From positions 97-32,890 of the forward strand of contig NZ_AAWL01000026.1 in the NCBI RefSeq assembly GCF_000169155.1: a stretch of DNA of 32,794 nt, in the 5' to 3' direction. This document shows positions 1 through 7,991 of the stretch, in pieces. The translations under genes and the position numbers were made by a program. The DNA is from Thermosinus carboxydivorans Nor1. GTDB lineage: Bacteria; Bacillota; Negativicutes; Sporomusales; Thermosinaceae. Under the pieces are notes generated by a model. That model had not been told where the DNA came from. It did no database searches and worked only from the letters and a program-made list of their open reading frames with translations. Numbering within the stretch: position 1 is the first letter of the stretch; every line of letters starts with the position of its first letter.

Positions 1-2
1 AC

Positions 3-119
3 ACGGTTCGTGTACAGGGAATTAAAAAGGTTACAGCACATCTAATGCTTTGCTGCATTGCTTTACTGGCAGGAACAATAGCGGTTAATCGCCAGATACA
101 TCAGCAAAAAGCAGCCTAA
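3..119 (+). pseudogene. C-terminal end of a transposase gene, cut by the window edge
   Basis: The third forward frame is open from the window edge to a TAA at 117-119 and reads 38 residues, including VQGIKKVTAHLMLCCIALL. A basic 'RG-x-KKV' stretch followed by a hydrophobic helix and a short basic tail is how many DDE transposases (IS1182/IS4-like) end. Only the tail is visible, so whether the gene is intact cannot be judged and the family assignment is weak. Confidence 0.45.
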
Positions 120-345
120 TTATTGTTTTTCATCTTACTTTTTACAGAATTAGCCCACCATAGGGATAGGTCTACCCTTTTTTAGGATGATATTGGAGCA
201 TTTTTGTTAAAAATTGGCTAATTACACTAATAGCTCTTGAATTTGACATCAAAATTGCTTAAAGACATCTCTTTGTGGATAACTTGCGATTGAATTATGC
301 AAAACTCTCAAATTAAATTTAGGAAGCGAACCGCTCCCCACCGGC
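120..345. other. AT-rich intergenic DNA, no gene seen
   Basis: This stretch separates the transposase tail from the terminator of the superoxide dismutase gene. It is clearly richer in A+T than its surroundings. A single DnaA-box-like TGTGGATAA lies at 274-282, which alone means little. I see no ORF with a ribosome binding site and no inverted repeat that would mark a transposon end. Confidence 0.4.
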
Positions 346-380
346 AAAATGCCGCCTGCGCTAGGCACAGGCGGCATTTT
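346..380 (-). terminator. Hairpin terminator after the superoxide dismutase gene
   Basis: AAAATGCCGCCTG (346-358) pairs perfectly with CAGGCGGCATTTT (368-380) around a 9-base loop. It begins 2 bases beyond the stop codon of the leftward sod gene. The A/T ends of the stem give a short U run on either strand, so it may work in both directions. Confidence 0.75.
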
Positions 381-381
381 G

Positions 382-960
382 TTACAGCAGCCGTTCCTCT
401 ACCACCCGCCAGTCGATGTTACGGAAAAAGGCATTGATATAGGCGGCGCGGTCAATGCCGTAATCCGGCATATAGGCGTGTTCCCACACGTCCATCACCA
501 GCAGCGGATTGCATCCTGCCGGGTGCCCCTTATCGTGTTCATTAATCCAAAAGTTTATCAGCCGGCCGTTCGTCACGTCCTGATACAGGATAGCCCAGCC
601 GATGCCGCGGATGGCGCCGGTCGCCCGGAAGTCTTTTTCCCAGGCCTGCACACTGCCGAAGTTTTGTATCATTGCTGCGGCAACCCGGCTGCGCCGGCTG
701 AGGCGGCCATTGCCGCCCAGATTTTCAAAATAGTACTCGTGGAGCCGCATGCCGTCAAACTCCCAACCCAAATGCCGCTTGAGCTCATTGTACTCCGGCG
801 TATTCAAATTGCCCGCGCGCAACATTTGCTCTAAGATTTCCAGCAGTTTATTGGTGTTGGTCACATAACCCTGGTACAGCGTGAAATGTCTCCTGAGGAG
901 TTCGGGGCTAAACCCTTCCATCCCAATAAGGCGGGAATAATCTTTGGCCTTATATTCCAC
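382..960 (-). CDS. sodB: Superoxide dismutase, Fe/Mn family
   Basis: Converts superoxide to hydrogen peroxide and oxygen in the cytoplasm, protecting an anaerobe during oxygen exposure. With a GTG start at 958-960 the protein has 192 residues, normal for the family. Counting from the upstream ATG at 982-984, the expected metal ligands are His33 (in HFTLYQGYV), His82 (in LHEYYFENLGG), and Asp165 and His169 in the signature DVWEHAYMPDYG. I prefer the GTG because GGAGGAGG lies just upstream of it, whereas an ATG start would place that strong site inside the coding sequence. The HFTLYQGYV helix differs from the HHxxYV of textbook enzymes, so this is a divergent subfamily and the metal (Fe, Mn or either) cannot be read from sequence. 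The gene is monocistronic, with its own promoter and terminator. The symbol is by family only. Confidence 0.93.
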   Translation of the reverse strand: MEYKAKDYSRLIGMEGFSPELLRRHFTLYQGYVTNTNKLLEILEQMLRAGNLNTPEYNELKRHLGWEFDGMRLHEYYFENLGGNGRLSRRSRVAAAMIQNFGSVQAWEKDFRATGAIRGIGWAILYQDVTNGRLINFWINEHDKGHPAGCNPLLVMDVWEHAYMPDYGIDRAAYINAFFRNIDWRVVEERLL

Positions 961-1005
961 AGTATTCCTCCTCCACTTATTCATAGCGCGGCCATTAAAA
1001 CCCCC

Positions 1006-1034
1006 ATTCTACTTTATGCAACAACCAGCGTCAA
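1006..1034 (-). promoter_or_regulatory. Sigma-A-type promoter for sod
   Basis: On the minus strand TTGACG (plus coordinates 1029-1034) and TAGAAT (1006-1011) are 17 bases apart, close to the vegetative consensus. The GTG start lies about 45 bases downstream. This supports separate transcription of sod from the reductase gene upstream. Confidence 0.65.
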
Positions 1035-1110
1035 TGCCTCACTGTCTTGCGGTATTATTCCCGGTCTACTTCCGCTTCACGTAAAGGTCTGTCACGTTTT
1101 GTTCTAATAT

Positions 1111-1142
1111 TAAAAGGCGCTGCGGCATCAACCCAGCGCCTT
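1111..1142 (-). terminator. Terminator after the nitrite/sulfite reductase gene
   Basis: AAGGCGCTG (1114-1122) pairs with CAGCGCCTT (1134-1142). Read leftwards, the stem is followed by TTAATATT. It lies about 45 bases beyond the reductase stop codon. Confidence 0.7.
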
Positions 1143-1186
1143 AAACTTAAATTAGCATTTAAGCAATCCATATCTTATACTGTTCT

Positions 1187-2833
1187 TTACCCGTTAACCG
1201 CCTTTTTGACCGACTGCTCCCCTCGACCGGATGCTCCTAAAAACTCATCCAGCTTGGTTTGGAAGGCCGACACCCCGACCCGTCTGACAAAGGCGGCAAA
1301 TGTTTCGCCTTCACCCTTGTTTACCTGGAAAAAATTCAGCAGCTGCTCAATGGCCTTCGCCGCCTCGCCGGCGGGAATACGCCCCTCCAGTTTCGTCGCA
1401 AAAGCCGCACCCGGTCCTAAGGCGCCACCAAGCCAAAGTTCAAACGCTTCAATGGCTTTGCCGTCAATATTAAGCAGTGTGCCTTGGAGACCAATATCGG
1501 CAATCTGATGATGGCCGCACGCGTTAGGGCAGCCGGACAGGTGCAAGCGTACCGGCGTATCAAGTTTGACATGTTTATCAAGGTATTCCACGATGGAAGT
1601 TAGCCGCCGTTTCGTTTCCACAGTCGCCAGATTGCAAAAAGTATTACCAGTGCATGTTACAGCATAGCCCGCAAACGACTGGGGAAAAGGAGTAAAGCGT
1701 TTTAACAGGTCCTCATCCAGCAAAGCGGCTACTTTATTGTCCGCAATATTGGCTAAAATTACATTTTGGGTGTTGGTAGTCCGCAGCGAACCGTCACCGT
1801 ACCGTACCGCCAGCTCAGCCAGCTCCTCCATATCAGCCGCCGTAAGCAGCCCGCCGGGGACGGCCAGGCCGACATAATGCAAACCGGTTTGTTTCTGCGG
1901 GTGAACACCGTAATAATAGCCCCCGTTCCACCCCCGCGTCAAGTCTTTCCCTCTGGTGGGTAGCGGGCCGGTAAGTTTCAGCAGTTCAGACCGGAACCTG
2001 GCCTCACCCCAGTCGGCGACCAGAAACTTCAGACGGGCGTGGAAACGCTGCTCACGATAACCAAAATCGCGGAAAATGGTCGCTACCGCCGCCGCTACTT
2101 TAACTACCTCTTCCGGGCGAACAAAAATGTCCAGCTTGACCGCCATATGCGGTTTAGCCGCTAAGCCGCCGCCCACCATGACGTGAAAACCGATAAGTTG
2201 CTCACCGTCAATTTCTTTGACGGCTGGCGTAAAGGCAACATCGTTGATTTCGGCATGGCCGGGGTTGTCGACGCTGCCGGAAATCGAAATTTTGAATTTG
2301 CGGGGCAGGTTAGAAAACTCAGGATTTCCCTGGAAAAACCGCGTTACCTTTTCAACCAACGGCCGCGCGTCTATCACTTCGTCCGGGTCGATGCCGGCCA
2401 GCGGATTCCCGACCACTGTGCGCGGGCAGTCGCCGCAGGCTTCCACTGAACTAAGACCGGCCGCCGTCAGCCGCGTAAAGATATCCGGCAAATTTTCCAC
2501 CCTGATCCAATGAAACTGTACCGCTTGGCGCGTGGTCAACTGCAGCTCGCTCCGTCCGTAGTCGCGGGCAATTGCGGCCAACGTCCGCGCCTGGCCGGCA
2601 TTCATGATGCCACCCGGTATTTTTACCCGCATCATAAAATACCCGTCGGTCCGTGGCTTTTGCACATAAACGCCGGCCCATTTCAAAAGTTCGATGTCCT
2701 CCGCCCGGATACCAGCAAAACCCGCGGTCGCGAAGCGCTCAATGTCATCTAGAATAGTAAGCCCATCTTTTTGGAGCTTAATTAACTCCATTTTATTTAA
2801 TTTAGACAAATCCTTAGTCCATGGACGTTTCAA
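1187..2833 (-). CDS. Siroheme and [4Fe-4S] nitrite/sulfite reductase, ferredoxin type
   Basis: Six-electron reduction of nitrite to ammonia or sulfite to sulfide at a coupled siroheme-[4Fe-4S] centre in the cytoplasm. Counting from a TTG start, the cluster and siroheme cysteines are Cys394 and Cys400 (CTGNTFC) and Cys435 and Cys439 (GCPNACGHH), the canonical CX5C and CX3C pair. Two ferredoxin-like half domains (near 65-135 and 310-375) each precede a catalytic half, and the 548 residues match the family. I place the start at TTG 2831-2833 because GAGGAGG sits 8 bases before it; the upstream ATG at 2861-2863 would put that site inside the gene. Which substrate it uses cannot be decided here: no nitrate or sulfate assimilation genes and no siroheme synthase are in the window, although two DUF2292 genes lie upstream. 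Confidence 0.9.
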   Translation of the reverse strand: MKRPWTKDLSKLNKMELIKLQKDGLTILDDIERFATAGFAGIRAEDIELLKWAGVYVQKPRTDGYFMMRVKIPGGIMNAGQARTLAAIARDYGRSELQLTTRQAVQFHWIRVENLPDIFTRLTAAGLSSVEACGDCPRTVVGNPLAGIDPDEVIDARPLVEKVTRFFQGNPEFSNLPRKFKISISGSVDNPGHAEINDVAFTPAVKEIDGEQLIGFHVMVGGGLAAKPHMAVKLDIFVRPEEVVKVAAAVATIFRDFGYREQRFHARLKFLVADWGEARFRSELLKLTGPLPTRGKDLTRGWNGGYYYGVHPQKQTGLHYVGLAVPGGLLTAADMEELAELAVRYGDGSLRTTNTQNVILANIADNKVAALLDEDLLKRFTPFPQSFAGYAVTCTGNTFCNLATVETKRRLTSIVEYLDKHVKLDTPVRLHLSGCPNACGHHQIADIGLQGTLLNIDGKAIEAFELWLGGALGPGAAFATKLEGRIPAGEAAKAIEQLLNFFQVNKGEGETFAAFVRRVGVSAFQTKLDEFLGASGRGEQSVKKAVNG

Positions 2834-3196
2834 TTGACTATCCTCCTCGAATATATAGTACACTCTCGGAAAACCAAGATGCTTTTATGTTCAAGGCTTT
2901 TGCGCCTTGGACTTTTTTTGTTTTTTCCTCCATAGTTCTCGTTGTCGAAATTAGAGCTTATGTTCTCTTGACTTTTTCAATTTCGCCCCACAATCGCGAC
3001 GGAGGCATTTTCCGCCTATCTTCGCTTATTGTAGTAATCTTTGTGTTAAAATCTTTTTGTCATGCTCTGATTTAAAACAATATTGCCATCTGCTTGACTA
3101 GAGCTACGTTCATCTCCATGAAAAGTCCTTTATTCACCTCTTTCACTGTTTTTTGCCTCCATTTCATACCTGCTTTTTCGAAAGCTTACTAAGGAG
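2834..3196. other. Leader region upstream of the reductase gene, no gene seen
   Basis: The region is AT-rich. A small hairpin (CAAGGC 2892-2897, GCCTTG 2904-2909) is followed on the plus strand by ACTTTTTTTG, which looks like a terminator pointing rightwards although no rightward gene precedes it. On the minus strand this lies in the 5' leader of the reductase gene. No -35/-10 pair convinced me. An 84-codon plus-strand reading frame starting at 2821 lacks a ribosome binding site and family resemblance. Confidence 0.35.
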
Positions 3197-3244
3197 TAAA
3201 AAAACAAAGCTGAAGTAAAGTCCCAATGGGACTCTACTTCAGCC
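3197..3244 (-). terminator. Strong terminator after the DUF2292 transcription unit
   Basis: A long stem pairs GCTGAAGTA (from 3209) with TACTTCAGC (to 3243), continuing through AGTCCCA/TGGGACT with one mismatch. Read leftwards it is followed by a run of seven Ts. It lies 26 bases beyond the stop codon of the remnant gene at 3270, so the end of that unit is intact even though the gene is not. Confidence 0.85.
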
Positions 3245-3269
3245 TTCAGTCTTGCTGATCAGCTCAGAG

Positions 3270-3593
3270 TTATTTACTTGGTTTCAGTTTAACACAAGTA
3301 GCTATTGGTGTCAACGTGCTCTGTTCAGCCATGACCGCAAAGAAAGTATCAAGCAGATCGCGCGGGTATGATATTGCGGGTACGGAGCTCTCCCGGTACG
3401 GCTCATCGCCGCACTTTGGCTGATGCGGCGCAGCGCCTCACCCAGTTTTTTGGCGCCGTAGACGAATGGCATCTGAAAAGCATGCTTATATGGAACTTAT
3501 TGTCGGCTAAGGCCAACACCTCGCATTGCAAGCCATATCACTCACCACTGTTCTTACATATCCCCAGCCTTCAATCTTATGATTGTCCTGAAA
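3270..3593 (-). pseudogene. Decayed gene of unknown family downstream of the DUF2292 pair
   Basis: No single frame is open, yet protein-like pieces follow one another in register if single bases are restored: GWGYVRTVVSDMACNAR, then [15 protein letters not shown], then [20 protein letters not shown], and finally [20 protein letters not shown] running to a TAA at 3270-3272. Each junction (near 3525, 3474 and 3363) would be healed by adding one base to a short G or C run. The TAA is followed by a proper terminator, so this was probably the last gene of the unit. I do not recognise the family. The pieces may represent only the C-terminal part of a longer protein. Confidence 0.5.
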
Positions 3594-3785
3594 TCAAATG
3601 CCGTCGCCGTCCACATTTTCCAGTCTCGGCAGGCGCCTCTTCTCGGTTCTATCGATCTGGGTCACTTTCCCGTCTTTTATTTGAATGACCACTTGCCCAT
3701 ACTGAAGACCGCTGAGGGCTTTGAGAATTTCCGCCCTGACAGCCCCACTCTTAAAATCGCTGACCCCTTTTGTTTTCGCGTCCAT
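3594..3785 (-). CDS. YezD-like small protein (DUF2292), second copy
   Basis: A 63-residue protein. Its core YGQVVIQIKDGKVTQIDRTEK (near 28-48) is the DUF2292/YezD signature: a short helix then two beta strands carrying I-x-DG-x-V-x-QIDRTE. The ATG at 3783-3785 follows GGGGAAGCGAG. It starts 18 bases after the stop of the first copy, so the two are co-transcribed. The family has no established biochemical role; from memory its members often sit with sulfate or sulfite assimilation genes, which would fit the reductase downstream. The extra C-terminal tail after RTEKRRLP has no recognised function. Confidence 0.8.
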   Translation of the reverse strand: MDAKTKGVSDFKSGAVRAEILKALSGLQYGQVVIQIKDGKVTQIDRTEKRRLPRLENVDGDGI

Positions 3786-3803
3786 CTCGCTTCCCCTTTC
3801 CCA

Positions 3804-3968
3804 TCATACCAGCTTTATTTTCTCGTTTATTTCGATCTGGATGACTCTCCCGTCCTGAACGATAATCGTAATTGAACCGTATCCTACTGTGCGGATTGCC
3901 GCCTCAATCTTTTCCCAGACCCGGGGCGGCAGATTGTCGGGTGTATTCATGCTACTGCCAACCGCCAT
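3804..3968 (-). CDS. YezD-like small protein (DUF2292), first copy
   Basis: Reading leftwards from an ATG at 3966-3968 (54 residues) the protein contains NLPPRVWEKIEAAIRTVGYG followed by SITIIVQDGRVIQIEINEKI, the same helix, strand, DG-x-V-x-QI and strand layout as the next gene. An ATG two codons earlier (3972-3974) lies only 2 bases from the GGGAGG site, so the second ATG, 8 bases away, is the better start. The RTE of the second copy is replaced by EIN here, so the two copies have diverged. Confidence 0.72.
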   Translation of the reverse strand: MAVGSSMNTPDNLPPRVWEKIEAAIRTVGYGSITIIVQDGRVIQIEINEKIKLV

Positions 3969-3974
3969 AGCCAT

Positions 3975-4060
3975 TTCCTCCCTAAGTATAATTTAATATT
4001 AGACACGCCCATATAATACTGTTCACGTTTTCTCCAAGTTTTGAAATAATAATTGCGATA
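3975..4060 (-). promoter_or_regulatory. Possible promoter for the DUF2292 genes
   Basis: On the minus strand TTGGAG and TATATG are separated by about 16 bases within this AT-rich interval upstream of the first DUF2292 gene. The -35 match is only fair and other AT-rich hexamers compete, so the exact start of transcription is uncertain. The remaining DNA to 4197 is very AT-rich and holds no ORF. Confidence 0.35.
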
Positions 4061-4197
4061 TAGGTCGCATTGAATAGAGTGTACCCCCGAATGGTGAAGG
4101 TTTATATATATAATTATTTTTTATGTCCATATAATTAACAATATATAACTAATAATACTATTGTTGATGTCAATTGTCGAGAAGGGCGCCCAAACAA

Positions 4198-4240
4198 AAT
4201 AATCCAGTCCGGCCGTAGTTTGGCCAGACTGGATTATTTT
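4198..4240 (-). terminator. Terminator of the addBA operon
   Basis: AATAATCCAGTC pairs perfectly with GACTGGATTATT, and an inner GGCC/GGCC extends the stem past one mismatch. Read leftwards the stem ends in a T-rich stretch. It lies 10 bases beyond the addA stop codon. Confidence 0.85.
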
Positions 4241-4250
4241 TCAGCGTCAA

Positions 4251-7200
4251 TCAGCGGCTTGCGCGCCCGACCGGCACGATCTGCCCGGTACTGAAGACAT
4301 AGAGATATATTTCTTTAACTGGCTGCCGTAAAATAGTCTCCATCGCGGCGGCATAGAGCTTAAGCTGTACGTCGTACCGCTCAACCAGTTCAAACCCGTC
4401 CTTTACCTGGTCGGTCTTGTAGTCAATCAGGATCAAGCCGTCAGCCTCGGCAAAAAGGCAGTCGACGACGCCCTGGATAAAGACCGTTTCGTCCGTACCG
4501 GCCAGGGCCGGATCGATGCTGGCCGCCGGCAGTACCTGGCAAAAGGCCAGTTCACGTCTGCGCCACGCGGCGTTTAGCAGGCGCTGCCCCAGCGGGCTGG
4601 TGAAAAAGGCGGCAATAGCCTCCACATCGACCGCCGCGGCCTGTTCGGGCAGGAGAATTTCCGCCGCCACCAGGCGCTCCAACTCGCGGCGCACGCCGGA
4701 AGCGCTCATGTCGCCGGCCAGGTTGAGGTGTTGCATGACGGTGTGCATGGCCGTGCCCACTTCGGCCGCAGTTAGTTTGCCCGCCGTCTGAATAAAGCGC
4801 GGCCGCGCCGCCAGCCGCGGCGGATACCACTGCTCGCCGTCCTGGTCCGCCAGCGCGAACCGGCGCTTGATTTCACTGACCGTGAGTTTCGCCGGCTGAC
4901 CCACGGCCGCGGCATAAGGATACCGCCAGTCCAGCCGCGCTGCCACCCAAGCGCTGTCGCCACCGGGCAGGGGTTTTAATTCTTTAAGGCAAACAGCCAG
5001 TGGATTATCGGCGGGCTGGGCCGGCGCGACCGGATTTATGCTATCGGCCGCATGGGTAATGACCTGCCAGGCCGCATTAAGTGCAGCCAATTTTGCGGTC
5101 GGCGTTTCGTCACAACCAGCCAGCGCACGCAAGGGGGCGCCGCCAGGATGGCGGACGATGGCCGGCCCCAGCCAGTCGAGATAGTTCTTGGCATCAGTGA
5201 TCAGCGCGTCCGGCAGCGCCTGGGCCTGCCAACCCACCATGGCGCACCAGTCACTGCACCGGTCGGCTAATTTTTTCACCGATCCCACCAAAATAAGTTT
5301 TTCCCGCGCCCGCGTCAGGGCCACGTACAAGATACGCAGCTCTTCCGCCTTGGCCTCCAGCGTCAGCTTGTGCTCAATCCCCCAACGTGCCAGCGTCGGG
5401 TAGCTATCCCGAAGGTCGGGGCGGATAACCTTGGGCCCTAACCCTAGTTCTTTATGGCACAGCACTAGTTCCTGCGTATCCCGCAAATTTAGCTGCTTGC
5501 CAAGGTCGGCCAACACGACCACGGGAAACTCAAGGCCCTTGCTTTTGTGAATGCTCATGACCCGGACCACATCTTCGCCTTCGCCTAACGCCCGTGCCAC
5601 CGCCATATCCGAACCGCGGTCGCGCAGCCGCTCAAGAAAGCGCAAGAAGCGGAATAGTCCCCGGAAGTTGGTCGCTTCGAACTGGCGGGCCCGGTCGTAG
5701 AGGACGCGCAGGTTGGCCTGGCGCAGAGCCCCGCCGGGCATACCGCCGATATAGTCATAATACCCTGTTTCGCGGTAAATGCTCCAGATAAGCTCGGCGA
5801 CGCCCCGCCGCCGCGCCAGACTCCGCCACCGGTCGAGCCGTTCAAGAAAAACGCCAATCTTTTGCCGGAGCGGCTCAGCTATATCAGCCCCGGCAGCGGC
5901 CGTCAGCGCCGTCCACAAGTCGCCGTCCTTGCACAGGCGGATGGCGGCTAGGTCACCAGCGGTTAGGCCCACGAGCGGCGACCGTAGCACGCCAGCCAGG
6001 TGAATGTCCTGGCGAGGGTTGTCAATGACCGCCAGCAAGGACAGCATGACCTGCACTTCTGTTTCCTCAAAATATCCGCCATCAACATCGGCGTAGGCCG
6101 GGATACCGGCTTGCCGCAGCACGTCAAGCAGCACACCCGCCTTGCCCTGCACCGTCCGCAGCAGGATGACTATGTCGCGCCAGGCCAGCGGCCGGTAAGC
6201 CTTGTCGTGCTTGTCGTAAACGACATGGCCGGCTTCTTTCAGCGCTAGCAGCCGCCGGGCAATAAGCCATGCCTCCCGCTCAAACGCGGTTAGTTCCTGG
6301 GCGGTAACCAGCTCACTGCTATTTGCCGGCTCATCGCCGCCCGCGTCCGCATCTTGCTGCTCCGCCTCGTCCTCGACTACGTCAGCTGCCGGCGCCGCGG
6401 CTACCGCCTCGGCCTGGTTAATAAGATGCACTTCCACCGGCCCGGCCAAAGTCAGCTGGTCGCACGGCGGATAATCTGGCCCGGGATTGAGGGCTTCGGC
6501 CGCGCCGTAGCCCATCTCGGCCGCCCGCGGCGTCATAAGCTGGCTGAACAGGAAATTAACGGCTGCTAAAATGCCAGGACGGCTGCGGAAATTCTGCGCC
6601 AGGTCGATGCGCCGCTCGCTGCCGCCCGCTGCCGCCGGATAGCGGTTGTATTTTTCCAGGAACAGGCCCGGTTCGGCCAGGCGGAACCGGTAGATGCTCT
6701 GTTTGACATCGCCGACCATGAAGCGGTTGGGCCGGTCAGGCCGCGACACCAGCTCTAAAATGGTTTCCTGAACGGCATTGGTATCCTGGTATTCGTCCAC
6801 CAGCACTTCTTCATACTTCTCGCGCAGAGCCAGTGCCACCGCCGACGGCTGTATATTATCAGGGGTCGCGTTGTCGGCCAGCAATATCTGCAGGCAGTAA
6901 TGCTCAAGGTCACTGAAGTCGACCAGCCCCTTGGCTTTCTTGGCCTCTTGAAAGCGCTGGCCGAATGCGAGCACAAGGTCAATAAGTGTTTCAACAAGCG
7001 GCAGCTGGGCGCGCATGTCGGCGATAAGCTCCTGTTCTGGCCGTCCGAAATAGCGCTCGGCTATCTCTTTCACCTTGGACTTAATGGTATTCCGCCGCTC
7101 CTGAAAGCGCTTACAGACGGCGGCATCCACGCCCTTGGCTGCGGGGAGAGTACCGAACTTCAGGCCATTCAGCGCCGCCCCCAGTTCGCGCCAAGAATGC

Positions 7201-7991
7201 CGGGCGGCGGCGATTGCCCAGTCGAGCTGGCCCCGGTCATCCTCTAACGTTTTGACATAAGCGGCGGGATTGCCGGGGCGTACCGCCTCCGCCGCCAGGC
7301 GGGCGAACTTGTGCTGGAGCCGCTCAAGTTCGAGGGCAATGCGGTCGGCGAGTAGCGCTTCCCAGGGCGCGCCGATGCCGGCCGCCCCGTCCAGGCGGAA
7401 AGCATCGGCCAGACGGCGCAGCCAATGCTCCGGCCAGGGCTGGCTGCGAGCAAATTCGTATAAGCGCAAGATTAGTCCGGCCAGTGAGCTGTCGTCCCGT
7501 TCATCGCCATAGTGGTCGACCAGGGTAAGAAACGCCTCGTCTCCCTGTTCATACCGCTCGGCCAACAGCGCTTCCAGCGTGTCGCTGCGAAGCAGCGTCG
7601 TTTCGCCCTCGCCGGCAATGCGAAACTGGGGATCCAGGTCCAGCCGGTAGAAATACTGCCGTACTACCGACTGGCAGAACGAGTGAATGGTGGAAATGGA
7701 CGCCTGATTTAAGAGTAAGAGCTGCCGCTCAAGATAGCGGGTCCGTTCCCCTTTGGCCAATTCCGCCGTCAGGGCCTGGGCAATACGCTCGCGCATCTCT
7801 GCCGCCGCCGCGTTGGTAAAAGTCACGACCAGCAGGGCGTCGACATTGACCGGCGCCGTTTTATCCAAAATGCGGTCGATAATGCGCTGTACCAGCACCG
7901 ATGTCTTGCCCGAACCGGCGGCGGCCGCCACCAGCAGGTTTTGCCCTCGCGCCTCAATGGCCGCCCGTTGCTCCGGTGACCAATTGCTCAT
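4251..7991 (-). CDS. addA: AddA: helicase-nuclease subunit A of AddAB
   Basis: With AddB it forms the ATP-dependent helicase-nuclease that resects DNA double-strand breaks for RecA loading, the Firmicute counterpart of RecBCD. From the ATG at 7989-7991 the protein has 1246 residues, as usual for AddA. It has a UvrD/SF1 helicase core with Walker A AAAAGSGKT (Lys29), Walker B VDEYQDT (about 398-404), a late helicase motif LYVALTRARE, and a C-terminal RecB-type nuclease with DYKTD at 1190-1194. The start shares ATGA with the addB stop codon, which implies translational coupling. A start 12 codons upstream is possible in frame but lies inside addB and lacks a spaced ribosome binding site. A glycine/aspartate-rich linker near 540-560 is a normal variable region. 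Confidence 0.96.
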   Translation of the reverse strand: MSNWSPEQRAAIEARGQNLLVAAAAGSGKTSVLVQRIIDRILDKTAPVNVDALLVVTFTNAAAAEMRERIAQALTAELAKGERTRYLERQLLLLNQASISTIHSFCQSVVRQYFYRLDLDPQFRIAGEGETTLLRSDTLEALLAERYEQGDEAFLTLVDHYGDERDDSSLAGLILRLYEFARSQPWPEHWLRRLADAFRLDGAAGIGAPWEALLADRIALELERLQHKFARLAAEAVRPGNPAAYVKTLEDDRGQLDWAIAAARHSWRELGAALNGLKFGTLPAAKGVDAAVCKRFQERRNTIKSKVKEIAERYFGRPEQELIADMRAQLPLVETLIDLVLAFGQRFQEAKKAKGLVDFSDLEHYCLQILLADNATPDNIQPSAVALALREKYEEVLVDEYQDTNAVQETILELVSRPDRPNRFMVGDVKQSIYRFRLAEPGLFLEKYNRYPAAAGGSERRIDLAQNFRSRPGILAAVNFLFSQLMTPRAAEMGYGAAEALNPGPDYPPCDQLTLAGPVEVHLINQAEAVAAAPAADVVEDEAEQQDADAGGDEPANSSELVTAQELTAFEREAWLIARRLLALKEAGHVVYDKHDKAYRPLAWRDIVILLRTVQGKAGVLLDVLRQAGIPAYADVDGGYFEETEVQVMLSLLAVIDNPRQDIHLAGVLRSPLVGLTAGDLAAIRLCKDGDLWTALTAAAGADIAEPLRQKIGVFLERLDRWRSLARRRGVAELIWSIYRETGYYDYIGGMPGGALRQANLRVLYDRARQFEATNFRGLFRFLRFLERLRDRGSDMAVARALGEGEDVVRVMSIHKSKGLEFPVVVLADLGKQLNLRDTQELVLCHKELGLGPKVIRPDLRDSYPTLARWGIEHKLTLEAKAEELRILYVALTRAREKLILVGSVKKLADRCSDWCAMVGWQAQALPDALITDAKNYLDWLGPAIVRHPGGAPLRALAGCDETPTAKLAALNAAWQVITHAADSINPVAPAQPADNPLAVCLKELKPLPGGDSAWVAARLDWRYPYAAAVGQPAKLTVSEIKRRFALADQDGEQWYPPRLAARPRFIQTAGKLTAAEVGTAMHTVMQHLNLAGDMSASGVRRELERLVAAEILLPEQAAAVDVEAIAAFFTSPLGQRLLNAAWRRRELAFCQVLPAASIDPALAGTDETVFIQGVVDCLFAEADGLILIDYKTDQVKDGFELVERYDVQLKLYAAAMETILRQPVKEIYLYVFSTGQIVPVGRASR

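Noticed and set aside
274-282. Single DnaA-box-like TGTGGATAA near the left edge
   Set aside because: One isolated 9-base match in AT-rich DNA is expected by chance and no origin features accompany it.
349-834. 161-codon plus-strand reading frame
   Set aside because: It lies antisense over the superoxide dismutase gene and has no ribosome binding site or family likeness.
2892-2920. Hairpin with T run pointing rightwards
   Set aside because: No rightward gene ends here and on the other strand the T run is on the wrong side, so I do not call it a terminator.
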